Below are positions 8,941 through 16,661 of a stretch of DNA of 64,000 nt, in pieces. This DNA comes from Candidatus Heimdallarchaeota archaeon B3_Heim (GTDB lineage: Archaea > Asgardarchaeota > Heimdallarchaeia > Hodarchaeales > Hodarchaeaceae). Below the pieces are notes generated by a model that did no database searches, had not been told where the DNA came from, and saw only the letters and a program-made list of their open reading frames with translations. Where the stretch lies: contig NJBF01000006.1 of the NCBI GenBank assembly GCA_003144275.1, positions 45,677 through 109,676 on the forward strand. The letters are read 5' to 3'. The position numbers and the translations under genes are program-made. The number at the start of each line of letters is the position of its first letter. Position 1 is the stretch's first letter.

Positions 8941-8992
8941 CTTGTTCTACTTTTGCAGAACAAGCTAGCTCCCAAAAACTTACTATTAAATA
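8941..8992 (-). promoter_or_regulatory. histone promoter with perfect inverted repeat at the predicted transcription start
   Basis: Read on the minus strand, GAAAGATATTTAATAG gives a BRE/TATA candidate (TATA at 8985-8992), so transcription should start near 8963. A perfect 8-bp inverted repeat, CTTGTTCT (8941-8948) and AGAACAAG (8957-8964), begins at that point and ends 31 nt before the ATG. It could be an operator or a leader hairpin. Confidence 0.45.
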
Positions 8993-9168
8993 TCTTTCTC
9001 TTTCATTGCTCAAATACCTCACAATTTTGTTCCCACTCTAGAATCGACCTCAGTGAAAGTTCAAATTTCGTCATGCAAACTTGAGTTGAGAATCACTTGA
9101 AGTATACCTCTGATCGAAGATAATTATTTTTACATTCATGACCGATGTTGATTAATAGACACAAATTA

Positions 9169-9708
9169 TCAGTTTTTCGTCCAATGACTCTTTTTTATGA
9201 AAATCTGGCAGATTAGCGTGAAGTTCTCATCTTTTCCAAATGAAAACCATGTGGGTTTATCCTGATTAGTTATAAACCTCCCAATCACCTTTGAAATAGG
9301 ATAATTCAGGCGTTGGTCAAATCTCAGATATTTTACACTCCTTCCCGTTAATATTTTTTCCATTGCCTTGATTTTTGTATGATAAAAGGATTTTACCGTG
9401 ATGTGCTCTTCAGTAAACAGTTCAAATCCCCTCAGAATCACCGCATTTTTAAAGGCATAACCATCATCAAATCCCATCCCCTCGAAAATAGGATGAGCGT
9501 TCATCTGTTCTGCAGTATTTGTTTCGGTAAATAATTGTGATTGAGAGATGTATGGATAAAAATTTACTAATATTCCTCGTGGAATCAACACTCGCCATGC
9601 TTCACCTAATCCCCAGATCATTTGATCTACAGAGGGAAGACAGCAAAGAGAATAATTAAAGAACACAATATGAGTGGTTTGAGATTCGAGAGGTATTCTC
9701 TCACCCAT
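9169..9708 (-). CDS. methyltransferase-like protein lacking the SAM-binding N-terminal motif
   Basis: A 179-residue protein. Its first 50 residues resemble the second half of a class I SAM methyltransferase: THIVFFNYSLCCLPSVDQM, then EAWRVLIPRGILVNFYP. This is like the usual motif around an acidic strand followed by E-x-x-RVLxPGG. The glycine-rich motif I that binds SAM is absent. I chose the ATG at 9706-9708 because GGAGG sits 7 nt upstream, which is a strong site. The upstream sequence shows no missing N-terminal half in any minus frame I checked. It may be a shortened, possibly inactive or partner-dependent methyltransferase, or a decayed gene with a surviving start. Function is unknown. 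Confidence 0.5.
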   Translation of the reverse strand: MGERIPLESQTTHIVFFNYSLCCLPSVDQMIWGLGEAWRVLIPRGILVNFYPYISQSQLFTETNTAEQMNAHPIFEGMGFDDGYAFKNAVILRGFELFTEEHITVKSFYHTKIKAMEKILTGRSVKYLRFDQRLNYPISKVIGRFITNQDKPTWFSFGKDENFTLICQIFIKKSHWTKN

Positions 9709-10265
9709 TGTGCATCCTCCAATGAGGCCGAAGTGCAGTTTTATCACGCCCCTAAGGTTTCTTATTCTGGGTACTCTATGAGTAAGAGTTAATAAGTTGA
9801 ACTAAAGAAATTATTCTTATTGTCGGATTTTCAACCTAGTAGCGTTCTTAAAATTCTGAATTGGTAAAAATGTATAGTTCTGGCATTTATTTATTTCATC
9901 GGTGCAATTTTTTTTAATTATAATAAACCAAAGAAAATACTCCAGATCAGGAATAAAACGTTCATTTTTCTAGGATTAGACCTTAAAAAATGATAAAGCA
10001 TAAGAATAACGTTATGGACGATTATGAAATCATAATTAAGTGAAAACGGTCAGGATGAGGTTAACACGGCTGAAAATTATTACAAAAAAATACATATATT
10101 TCACAAATATCGTCCGGAAGCACATAACAATAGATAAAAATTCGTTCAAAAATTGATACCCCGAGTGTTAAACTCCCCAAGAACTGTATAGTCACTAGTA
10201 ATATTTCATTCTACTGAGAATGACTATCAGTTTGTTGCATGATTCAATGTATGAGGTTATTTACT
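9709..10265 (+). promoter_or_regulatory. 557-base gap holding the thermosome upstream region
   Basis: No gene is seen. The stretch is AT-rich and lies between the minus-strand methyltransferase-like gene and the thermosome operon. It holds a 16-base near-perfect palindrome (ATTATGA-AA-TCATAAT, 10021-10036) and a 7-bp inverted repeat (TCATTCT-ACTG-AGAATGA, 10206-10223) 42 nt before the thermosome ATG. An AT-rich TATA-like element (TAATATTT, about 10199-10206) precedes the second repeat. TGAGGT at about 10250 serves as ribosome site. A C/D-box-like pair near 10050-10075 is too weak to call. Confidence 0.4.
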
Positions 10266-11918
10266 ATGCAACTAGGTGGACAACCGATAATAATCCTTAA
10301 AGAAGGAAGTGAGCGATCACGCGGCCGTGATGCTCAACGAAATAATATTCAGGCCGCCATAGCCGTGGCTGATGCAGTACGTAGTGCATTAGGTCCTCGA
10401 GGTATGGATAAGTTACTCGTTGATTCGTTAGGTGACGTTGTTATTACTAATGATGGTGCTACGATTTTAGACGAGATTGATGTTCAACATCCTGCAGCCA
10501 AAATGCTTGTTCAGGTAGCTAAAGTTCAGGACCAGGAGGTTGGTGATGGTACCACGACTTCTGTCATTGTCGCTGGTGAATTGCTTAAACGCGCTGAAAA
10601 ATTACTTGATCAGAAAATTCATCCCACTGTTATCATTGGTGGTTTCAAACTCGCCTCTGATAAATGTGCTTTGATTTTGAAAGAAATTGCTAACAAAGTT
10701 GAAGCCGATGACATAGATACTCTCAAAGCAATTGCTAGAACTTCTTTGAATTCTAAATCTGTGGGTGGTGCGAAAGAAATACTCTCAGACATGGCTGTTA
10801 CCGCTACTAAAGCAGTGATGGAGGATAATAAAGTTGATATAGATATGATCTCTATTATCCAGAAACAAGGTAAGAGCTTAACTGATTCTGAGCTCATTCA
10901 AGGCATTGTGATTGACAAAGAAGTAGTTAATAGTCGAATGCCTTCTTCTGTTGAAAATCCTTCGATTGCTCTAGTTGATGTCGCATTAGAAATCAAGAAG
11001 ACAGAATTTGATGCGAAAATCCGCATTACTGAAGCTTCTATGATGGATGCTTTTCTAGATCAGGAGCAAACCATGATTCAAGATATGGTTGATTTAATTC
11101 TTGCCTCTGGTGCGACTACTGTTATGTGTCAGAAAGGTATTGATGATTTAGCCCAACACTTCCTGGCTAAAAAAGGCGTTTTAGCGGTTCGTCGAGTAAA
11201 AAAATCCGATATGGAAAAACTCGCTCGTGCTACAGGCGCTAAAGTAGTAACCAATCTCAAAGATCTATCTTCTGACGATTTAGGTTCAGCAGGAATTATT
11301 GAAGAAGTTCAAATTGGAGACGAAAAGCTCATCTACGTAAGAGACTGTCCTAATCCTAAATCAGTTTCCATTGTTCTTCGCGGTGGGACTAAATACGTCA
11401 CTGATGAGGCTGAACGTGCATTACACGATGCTCTATGTGTTGTCAGGGATGTTTTAGAAGATACTTGGGCTGTTGCTGGTGCTGGAAGCCCTGAGATTGA
11501 ACTTCATAAAGGTCTCAAGGAATTTGCAGGAACAGTGATAGGCCGTGAGCAAATGGCTGTCGATGCCTTCGCAGATGCTGTGGAGATCGTTCCCCGAACT
11601 CTGGCTGAGAATGCTGGTCTTGATTCTATTGATGTTTTGGTCGAATTACGTGCTGCCCATGAAAAAGGCAATCCTAACATTGGTATCAATGTCGACACTG
11701 GGAAAACAGTGGATGCTTTCAAAGCTGGTATTATCGAACCTCTCCGTGTGAAACGCCAAGCACTTAGATCTGCTCGTGAAGCTGCTGAATTAATTCTTCG
11801 TATTGATGATGTCATTCAGAGCAAAAGTACGGGCGGTGGTGCACCAGGCGGTATGCCCCCAAATATGGGTGGTATGGGCGGAATGGGTGGTATGGGCGGT
11901 ATGCCCCCAATGATGTAG
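10266..11918 (+). CDS. thsA: thermosome (group II chaperonin) subunit 1
   Basis: A 550-residue group II chaperonin subunit that folds proteins in a double ring using ATP. Visible signatures are the N-terminal [34 protein letters not shown] and the ATP-binding GDGTTTSV. The C-terminus ends in a Gly-Met-Pro repeat (GGMGGMGGM), which faces the ring cavity. I chose the ATG at 10266, the start of [14 protein letters not shown], because TGAGGT lies 8 nt upstream; an upstream 9-codon extension is not typical. It is followed 11 nt later by a second subunit gene, so both are one operon and probably form a hetero-oligomeric ring. Heat control is likely from the family, and an inverted repeat lies upstream. 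Confidence 0.95.
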   Translation: MQLGGQPIIILKEGSERSRGRDAQRNNIQAAIAVADAVRSALGPRGMDKLLVDSLGDVVITNDGATILDEIDVQHPAAKMLVQVAKVQDQEVGDGTTTSVIVAGELLKRAEKLLDQKIHPTVIIGGFKLASDKCALILKEIANKVEADDIDTLKAIARTSLNSKSVGGAKEILSDMAVTATKAVMEDNKVDIDMISIIQKQGKSLTDSELIQGIVIDKEVVNSRMPSSVENPSIALVDVALEIKKTEFDAKIRITEASMMDAFLDQEQTMIQDMVDLILASGATTVMCQKGIDDLAQHFLAKKGVLAVRRVKKSDMEKLARATGAKVVTNLKDLSSDDLGSAGIIEEVQIGDEKLIYVRDCPNPKSVSIVLRGGTKYVTDEAERALHDALCVVRDVLEDTWAVAGAGSPEIELHKGLKEFAGTVIGREQMAVDAFADAVEIVPRTLAENAGLDSIDVLVELRAAHEKGNPNIGINVDTGKTVDAFKAGIIEPLRVKRQALRSAREAAELILRIDDVIQSKSTGGGAPGGMPPNMGGMGGMGGMGGMPPMM

Positions 11919-11929
11919 GAGGAAAAAAA

Positions 11930-13558
11930 ATGACTTTTCAAGGTACACCCGTATTAATATTAAAAGACGATACCCAACGAACAACTGGAAAAGACGCAGT
12001 CGGTAGTAATATCGCTGCGGCTCGTGTTATCTCTGAAGCAATTCGTTCTGCCCTTGGACCCAAAGGCATGGACAAGATGCTTTTGGACAATTTTGGTGAT
12101 GTTGTTATTACCAATGATGGTGCTACAATTCTGAAAGAGATTGATATTGCCCATCCAGTAGATAAGATGATGGTTGAGCTATCTAAAATTCAAGATCAGG
12201 AAGTTGGTGATGGTACAACCAGTGTTGTTATCCTAGCTGGTGAGATGCTTTCTGAAGCTGCAGAATTAATTTCCAGTGATAAAATCCATCCTACTATTCT
12301 TGTAGAAGGATATAGACTAGCTACTGAAAAAGCAATTGAATTTCTTAACGAAATTGCTACTGAAGTTTCTGCAGATGATGATAAACTCTTGAAAGAGATT
12401 GTTATGACCTCTATGGGATCAAAAATTGTCGCCCGATCAAGTGAGATGCTGTCATCAATTGTAATTGATGCCGTTAAAAGCGTTGATCCAGGGACAGGTA
12501 AGATCGATATCGATGATATCAAGGTAGAAAAGAAAGAAGGTGAAGATATTGAAGCAACAATCTTAGTTAAAGGCATTGTTCTTGATAAAGAAGTTGTTCA
12601 TGTTGGTATGCCTAAAAATCTGGAAAACCCAAAGATCGCTTTGATTACTGAGGCTTTTGAAGTTTCAAAGACAGAGTTTGATTCTGAACTGAGTATTACC
12701 GACCCTTCCAAAATCCAAGAATTCTTGGATCGTGAGGCCTCAATGCTACAAAAAATGGTAGATAGTGTCGTAGCTGCAGGTGCTAATGTAGTCATCGCCC
12801 AAAAAGGCATTGATGATGTTGCACAACACCTCTTAGCAAAAGAGAATATTATGGCTATTCGTCGGGTCAAAAAATCCGACATCGAAAAACTGAGTAAAGC
12901 TACTGGTGCGGCCATCGTTAATAACCTTAGCGATTTATCAGCTGCTGATTTAGGTACTGCTGGTAAAGTTTACGAAACTAAAATCGGTGACGATGACATG
13001 ATATTTGTTGAAGACTGCCCTGAAGCTAAAGCTGTTACCATTTTAATTCGTGGAGGCACAGAACTTGTTGTTGATGAAGCTGAAAGATCTATTCACGATG
13101 CAGTATGTGTCGTGCGTAATGTTCTTGAAGATAAAAAAGTAGTTGCAGGTGGCGGCGCTCCAGAGGCATATGTCAGTCGAAAACTACACAAATTCGCCGA
13201 ATCTCTTATAGGACGTGAACAACTTGCTGTTGAGGCTTTTGCCAACGCATTAGAAGTAGTCCCCAGAACTCTGGCTGAAAATGCTGGCCTAGATCCTATT
13301 GATATCATTGTTGCACTTCGAAATGAACATGAAAGTGGGAATTTCAAAGCTGGCGTAGATGTTTTTAAAGGAAAAGTTATGAACATGGATGGAGTCACTG
13401 AACCCCTACGTGTGAAAACGCACGCTATTTCAGCTGCTAGTGAGAATGCTCAAATGATTTTGAGAATTGACGACATTATTTCAGCTAAAGCAGGTGCTGG
13501 CCCTGATCCAGGTGGTCCAGGCGGTCCTGGAGGAATGGGCGGAGACGACTTCGATTAA
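11930..13558 (+). CDS. thsB: thermosome (group II chaperonin) subunit 2
   Basis: A 542-residue paralogue of the preceding gene, with the same landmarks (ALGPKGMDKMLL, NDGATILKEID, GDGTTSVVIL) and a glycine-rich tail (GGPGGPGGMGGDDFD) ending in acidic residues. It starts at an ATG with GGAGG 8 nt upstream, overlapping the end of the first gene's leader. Compared with subunit 1, the apical region has an extra acidic stretch (DDIKVEKKEGEDIE). The two are clearly diverged duplicates, consistent with alternating subunits in one complex. The gene ends in a hairpin-type terminator that includes its stop codon. Confidence 0.95.
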   Translation: MTFQGTPVLILKDDTQRTTGKDAVGSNIAAARVISEAIRSALGPKGMDKMLLDNFGDVVITNDGATILKEIDIAHPVDKMMVELSKIQDQEVGDGTTSVVILAGEMLSEAAELISSDKIHPTILVEGYRLATEKAIEFLNEIATEVSADDDKLLKEIVMTSMGSKIVARSSEMLSSIVIDAVKSVDPGTGKIDIDDIKVEKKEGEDIEATILVKGIVLDKEVVHVGMPKNLENPKIALITEAFEVSKTEFDSELSITDPSKIQEFLDREASMLQKMVDSVVAAGANVVIAQKGIDDVAQHLLAKENIMAIRRVKKSDIEKLSKATGAAIVNNLSDLSAADLGTAGKVYETKIGDDDMIFVEDCPEAKAVTILIRGGTELVVDEAERSIHDAVCVVRNVLEDKKVVAGGGAPEAYVSRKLHKFAESLIGREQLAVEAFANALEVVPRTLAENAGLDPIDIIVALRNEHESGNFKAGVDVFKGKVMNMDGVTEPLRVKTHAISAASENAQMILRIDDIISAKAGAGPDPGGPGGPGGMGGDDFD

Positions 13559-13588
13559 GAAGTGTCTACGTCTTTTTTCTTTCTTTTT
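13543..13588 (+). terminator. hairpin plus T-tracts overlapping the thermosome stop codon
   Basis: AGAC-G-ACTTC (13543-13552) pairs with GAAGTGTCT (13559-13567), a 9-bp stem with one bulged G. The TAA stop (13556-13558) lies in the 6-nt loop. A T6 run (13573-13578) and further T-rich sequence follow. Confidence 0.6.
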
Positions 13589-13751
13589 ATCATAAAATCT
13601 CCCTTTTTCCTTTTTTTTTATTCAATCATCCTGCTTGAGACTAATTCTCCATTTCAAGCCTAAGAATAAACAAGAAGAACTCACTTATATCTCATGCAAA
13701 TTCGTCAGTTCTTGTTTGGTATTGGGCTTTCCAAACCGTTTTTAATTCTTA

Positions 13752-14105
13752 ATGATATTTTGGGCTGGTTACTCCGTGACAGAGGCGAATGTGGATTATA
13801 AGATTGAAATTGGACCTCAAATGCTGACTAGGTTTGAATATGCGCGTATTTTAGGAGCAAGAGCTCTGCAAATATCGATGGGTGCCCCTGTATTAGCAGA
13901 AGCACAGGAAACAAAACAACAACGGACTCCTGAGGCAGTGCAAGAACAGGGTGATCCTCTTCTAATCGCTGAACAAGAAATTAAAAAACGCCTCCTCCCT
14001 ATATTAGTTCGAAGAACGCTACCTGATGGAAGATACCAAGATATTCCCCTTTCACATCTTCTAAAACAATCTGGACGTAAGCACGGAAGGATCATAACAA
14101 ATTAA
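13752..14105 (+). CDS. rpoK: DNA-directed RNA polymerase subunit K (Rpb6/omega homologue)
   Basis: Up to 117 residues. The core motif [18 protein letters not shown], followed by GAPVL, is diagnostic of archaeal/eukaryotic Rpb6. So is the C-terminal stretch [22 protein letters not shown]. It helps assemble RNA polymerase. A central polar insert ([18 protein letters not shown]) is longer than in many archaeal K subunits. The start is unclear: ATG at 13752 lacks a ribosome site, whereas GTG at 13791 has AGAGG 5 nt before it and would give 104 residues. The next gene, EAP30-like, lies 142 nt downstream. Confidence 0.88.
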   Translation: MIFWAGYSVTEANVDYKIEIGPQMLTRFEYARILGARALQISMGAPVLAEAQETKQQRTPEAVQEQGDPLLIAEQEIKKRLLPILVRRTLPDGRYQDIPLSHLLKQSGRKHGRIITN

Positions 14106-14247
14106 AAAAGATTTCATACTATTAACAAGCTCATTCTTTTGTTAGGGTACCATAAGTAGTGGTTCTTTTCACTAGACGCTTGTATTGATACTCCGAATGT
14201 AACCTTTTAATATTCAAGACAATATCATTCACTCGGAGGCAATTCCT

Positions 14248-14919
14248 ATCCCAAAACCCAAGTCTACCAAAGAGCTTCATGATAAATTTGCAGACAAATT
14301 GAAAAAAATCTCTGATTCTGCTGGTGAAGAAGCAAAATCCTTACTCACCAAAGGGTTACAAAAAACTGCTAGAATTACCTATTTCCCACAAGAATTTTCT
14401 ACATACTTATTGGATCTGAAACTTTCTTCTAATTTACCTGTTTCCCTTTTACCTGATGATTTATTTGTAAAACCCAATTTCAAAGGAAAAACTGATTTCT
14501 TTCACCGACTAGCGTCCGAGCTCATTTCATTTGGATTAGCATATCAACGGGTTAACTTAAAACCAGTTCCTCTGCATAAAATTACCTCTTTATTTCATAA
14601 ACATCGGCCTTGGTGGCAGTGTGACATTCAAGACATTGAAACTGCTCTTGATGTTCTAAAAAAGAATAGTATTGTACGCAAAAAGGAGGATGGTTATATT
14701 TTTGAGCCATTCTCAGTATCTAGTGAGATCAGAACTTTTCTGTCTGCTATTTCCGATGGAATAAGCGATTATGGGGAAATATCCTTGACATTGATTGAGC
14801 AATTAGTACCTTGGGAGAACGCTAGGATCATCGCAATATTAGAAATCCTTACTAGTAATCAGATTTGTATATATGACCAGAAGAACGAATTAGTTTATTT
14901 CCCAGGTTTTAAGAAATGA
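14248..14919 (+). CDS. putative ESCRT-II EAP30 (Vps22/Vps36-like) winged-helix protein
   Basis: About 223 residues. The layout resembles EAP30/Vps22: a basic, helical N-terminus, then FFHRLASELISFGLAYQ, which corresponds to the helix opening the first winged helix. A second winged helix runs from ISLTLIEQLVPWENARIIAI to the end. Its W-E-x-A-R...IL...YFPGF pattern parallels the W-E...A...L..YWLP ending of Vps22. Eukaryotic ESCRT-II sorts ubiquitinated cargo, and Asgard archaea carry homologues. The similarity is recognised by eye only. The reading frame has no ATG/GTG near the ribosome site: GGAGG (14235-14239) is placed 8 nt before an ATC at 14248, giving (I/M)PKPKSTKELHDKF. The first conventional start is a TTG at 14299 (206 residues). 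Confidence 0.5.
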   Translation: MPKPKSTKELHDKFADKLKKISDSAGEEAKSLLTKGLQKTARITYFPQEFSTYLLDLKLSSNLPVSLLPDDLFVKPNFKGKTDFFHRLASELISFGLAYQRVNLKPVPLHKITSLFHKHRPWWQCDIQDIETALDVLKKNSIVRKKEDGYIFEPFSVSSEIRTFLSAISDGISDYGEISLTLIEQLVPWENARIIAILEILTSNQICIYDQKNELVYFPGFKK

Positions 14920-14942
14920 AAGAATGAGGAGCCCGAAATTTC

Positions 14943-15242
14943 ATGTTATTTCCTCCCCCAGAGGCATCAAAATTTTATGATGATCGAATATTAATATCTT
15001 GGGAAATCTCTCAACCAAAAAATTGTGATTTACTTCGTGAACTTAAATTTGAGATATCTGGAAAGCCTAAATTAGTTTTTGATCCTAATCAAAGCCCTAT
15101 TATTGAGTTACCAACGTTAGAAGGTAACACGGTTATCTTGAATTGGGTCATCAAGCAACCAGAAAAAAGTACAGATATTCACTTATCGATGGAGTCTTCA
15201 ACGATTAAGGAAACCCAAAAAATTACCCTGCTCTCTGAATAA
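14943..15242 (+). CDS. small beta-rich protein of unknown function (99 aa)
   Basis: I do not recognise this protein. It is 99 residues, dominated by alternating hydrophobic and polar residues (RILISWEIS, TVILNWVIKQ, DIHLSMESS), which predicts a small beta-sandwich. There are no cysteine clusters apart from one Cys, no signal peptide and no membrane helix. GAGGAG lies 11 nt upstream of the ATG. It starts 23 nt after the EAP30-like gene, so they are probably co-transcribed and may work together. A role in the same membrane-remodelling or protein-binding context is a guess from position. Confidence 0.6.
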   Translation: MLFPPPEASKFYDDRILISWEISQPKNCDLLRELKFEISGKPKLVFDPNQSPIIELPTLEGNTVILNWVIKQPEKSTDIHLSMESSTIKETQKITLLSE

Positions 15243-15281
15243 TTATATGATACTGATTCCTTGAAATGAGTGGTTGAAAGC

Positions 15282-15310
15282 TTTAAAAATTTCTAGAGTA
15301 AACGTTACTC
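15282..15310 (+). promoter_or_regulatory. promoter of the eS17 gene with inverted repeat near the start point
   Basis: GAAAGC followed by TTTAAAAA (15282-15289) looks like an archaeal BRE/TATA pair. A 6-bp inverted repeat, GAGTAA-ACG-TTACTC (15296-15310), lies just downstream and close to the predicted start near 15312. Confidence 0.4.
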
Positions 15311-15384
15311 GAAGCGTAATTACTCTTCTAAACACCATAAAACAATAGAATGACGAAGAGACACTCACTAGGATAATGAGCATT

Positions 15385-15600
15385 ATGGGTAAAGTCCGAA
15401 CATCCGCAGTAAAAGTAATTTCACGAGAAATTGTGAAAGCATATGAATCACATTTATCTCCAGATTCGTTTGAACATAATAAAGACATAGTCTCGAAAGT
15501 GGCTCATATCCATTCCAAGAGGTTTAGGAATCAAATTGCTGGATATGTTACGCATCAGTTAAAGCTGAAAAAGTTACGTGAAGAGTCCTACGAAGATTGA
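15385..15600 (+). CDS. rps17e: ribosomal protein eS17
   Basis: A 71-residue small-subunit ribosomal protein found in archaea and eukaryotes. The N-terminus MGKVRTSAVKVISREIV matches the family's MGKVRT start. The C-terminal part HSKRFRNQIAGYVTHQLKL contains the signature SKRLRNKIAGYVTHL-like block. I chose the ATG at 15385 from this conserved N-terminus; an ATG three codons earlier is in frame. The protein is basic and has no zinc motif. It stands alone with its own promoter-like sequence upstream. Confidence 0.92.
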   Translation: MGKVRTSAVKVISREIVKAYESHLSPDSFEHNKDIVSKVAHIHSKRFRNQIAGYVTHQLKLKKLREESYED

Positions 15601-15824
15601 ATCTATTTTTCTGCGAGTAATCGGACCAACATTAACAATTTTGCATTTTTATGAGAGATTAAGCTGGTTTTCTTCTAATTTGAGCTTAGCTTTCAAGTTT
15701 CTAGTCTTTTAAAGATGAAACAATGGTTTATTAGAAGGTATATGGAGAAAACCTCATCGCCATTGCTCTCTCTAAATTATCTCATGGTTACATAGATTTT
15801 CTTAATTCGACGAAAAAAGTAAGT

Positions 15825-16019
15825 GTGAATCGTTCTATGGCAGATAGTCCTCCACTTGGTGTACGCATAAAAGTTGAAGAAACTAAAGAGCGGTGTGGGA
15901 AGTGTAAGGCGCCATTCATCATGGAAGTTTATCTGGATCCATTAAGTGAAAGAAGATCGACAAGAGTCTACTGTAAGAATTGTCACTATGATGTCCCATT
16001 GGAGGAAAATGATTATTGA
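15825..16019 (+). CDS. small zinc-ribbon protein (64 aa)
   Basis: A 64-residue protein with two CxxC pairs, CGKC and CKNC, about 30 residues apart. This is the pattern of a zinc ribbon of the kind found in small archaeal nucleic-acid-binding proteins. The start may be the GTG at 15825 or the ATG at 15837 (MADSPPLGVRIKV); neither has a clear ribosome site. Its TGA stop overlaps the TTG start of the next gene, and GGAGG inside its 3' end serves as that gene's ribosome site. The two are therefore translationally coupled. No specific function is known to me. Confidence 0.65.
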   Translation: MNRSMADSPPLGVRIKVEETKERCGKCKAPFIMEVYLDPLSERRSTRVYCKNCHYDVPLEENDY

Positions 16020-16630
16020 GGTCTGCTAAACCTCCTGAATTTTATTTTGAGTGTCAACAGAGTGGTCTTTGTTGTTGTGATCCAAAGATTATTGTTACTA
16101 CAACTTTTCTCGATATCTATAGCTTATATTTAGCGCTAGAGAGAGAATTTGACTACCTCCTGAAAAAATTATCATTTTACAGGATCGATACTGACCTAAG
16201 TCCTGAATCACGGAAGAAATTAGTTCTCTCAGCTATCCACACATCTGATGGTGAAATAATTCCAGGTCTGAGAAAAATTAATGGACAAAATTGTGTCTTT
16301 TACACCAGACCAAATTGCTCAATTTATCGATATCGGCCACGTGCCTGCAAAAACTACCCCATTGCTTTTCTTGATAACAAATCTGAGAATCGATTCATTT
16401 GGGCAAAGGATTCGGAAAAAGTTTGTCCTGGAGTAGGAAAAGGTAGACTCTTATCTCTTACTTCTTTAATTCAAGAAAGAAAAATTACTCTACAAGATAT
16501 TCAAGCCCATAATGATCTTATCAATGAACTGAACACTGAAGCTTCAAAGGGAACGCCATTATCAGCGAGAGAAGTAATCTGGTTGTTCATAGTCTATGCT
16601 GAAAAGTATCTTTCGACAAAAGAGGAATAA
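16016..16630 (+). CDS. YkgJ-family CxxCxxCC zinc/iron-chelating protein
   Basis: A 204-residue protein. Cys13 and the Cys19-Cys20-Cys21 group (FECQQSGLCCCDP), Cys93, Cys101 and Cys111 (RPRACKNYP) match the cysteine pattern of the YkgJ/UPF0153 family, which is thought to bind a metal or Fe-S cluster. The biochemical role of the family is not established. Start is a TTG at 16016 overlapping the previous stop, with GGAGG about 10 nt upstream. It is co-translated with the zinc-ribbon gene. The C-terminal third is helical and carries no extra motif. Confidence 0.72.
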   Translation: MRSAKPPEFYFECQQSGLCCCDPKIIVTTTFLDIYSLYLALEREFDYLLKKLSFYRIDTDLSPESRKKLVLSAIHTSDGEIIPGLRKINGQNCVFYTRPNCSIYRYRPRACKNYPIAFLDNKSENRFIWAKDSEKVCPGVGKGRLLSLTSLIQERKITLQDIQAHNDLINELNTEASKGTPLSAREVIWLFIVYAEKYLSTKEE

Positions 16631-16661
16631 TTCCCTATTAGCCGTTTATTAGTTTAAGGAG

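Noticed and set aside
10050..10080. GATGAGG and CTGA resembling C/D box RNA elements
   Set aside because: Boxes are too close together and no second pair or guide stretch is visible.
11850..11916. GGTATGGGC-type short tandem repeat
   Set aside because: This is the coding sequence of the normal Gly-Met tail of thermosome subunits, not a separate repeat element.
10619..13398. Several antisense open frames of 60-126 codons in the thermosome genes
   Set aside because: They mirror strongly conserved genes and have no ribosome sites or family features.
13668..13717. Imperfect inverted repeat AAACAAGAAGAACT / AGTTCTTGTTT upstream of rpoK
   Set aside because: Needs a 3-nt bulge and a 25-nt spacer; chance is likely in AT-rich sequence.
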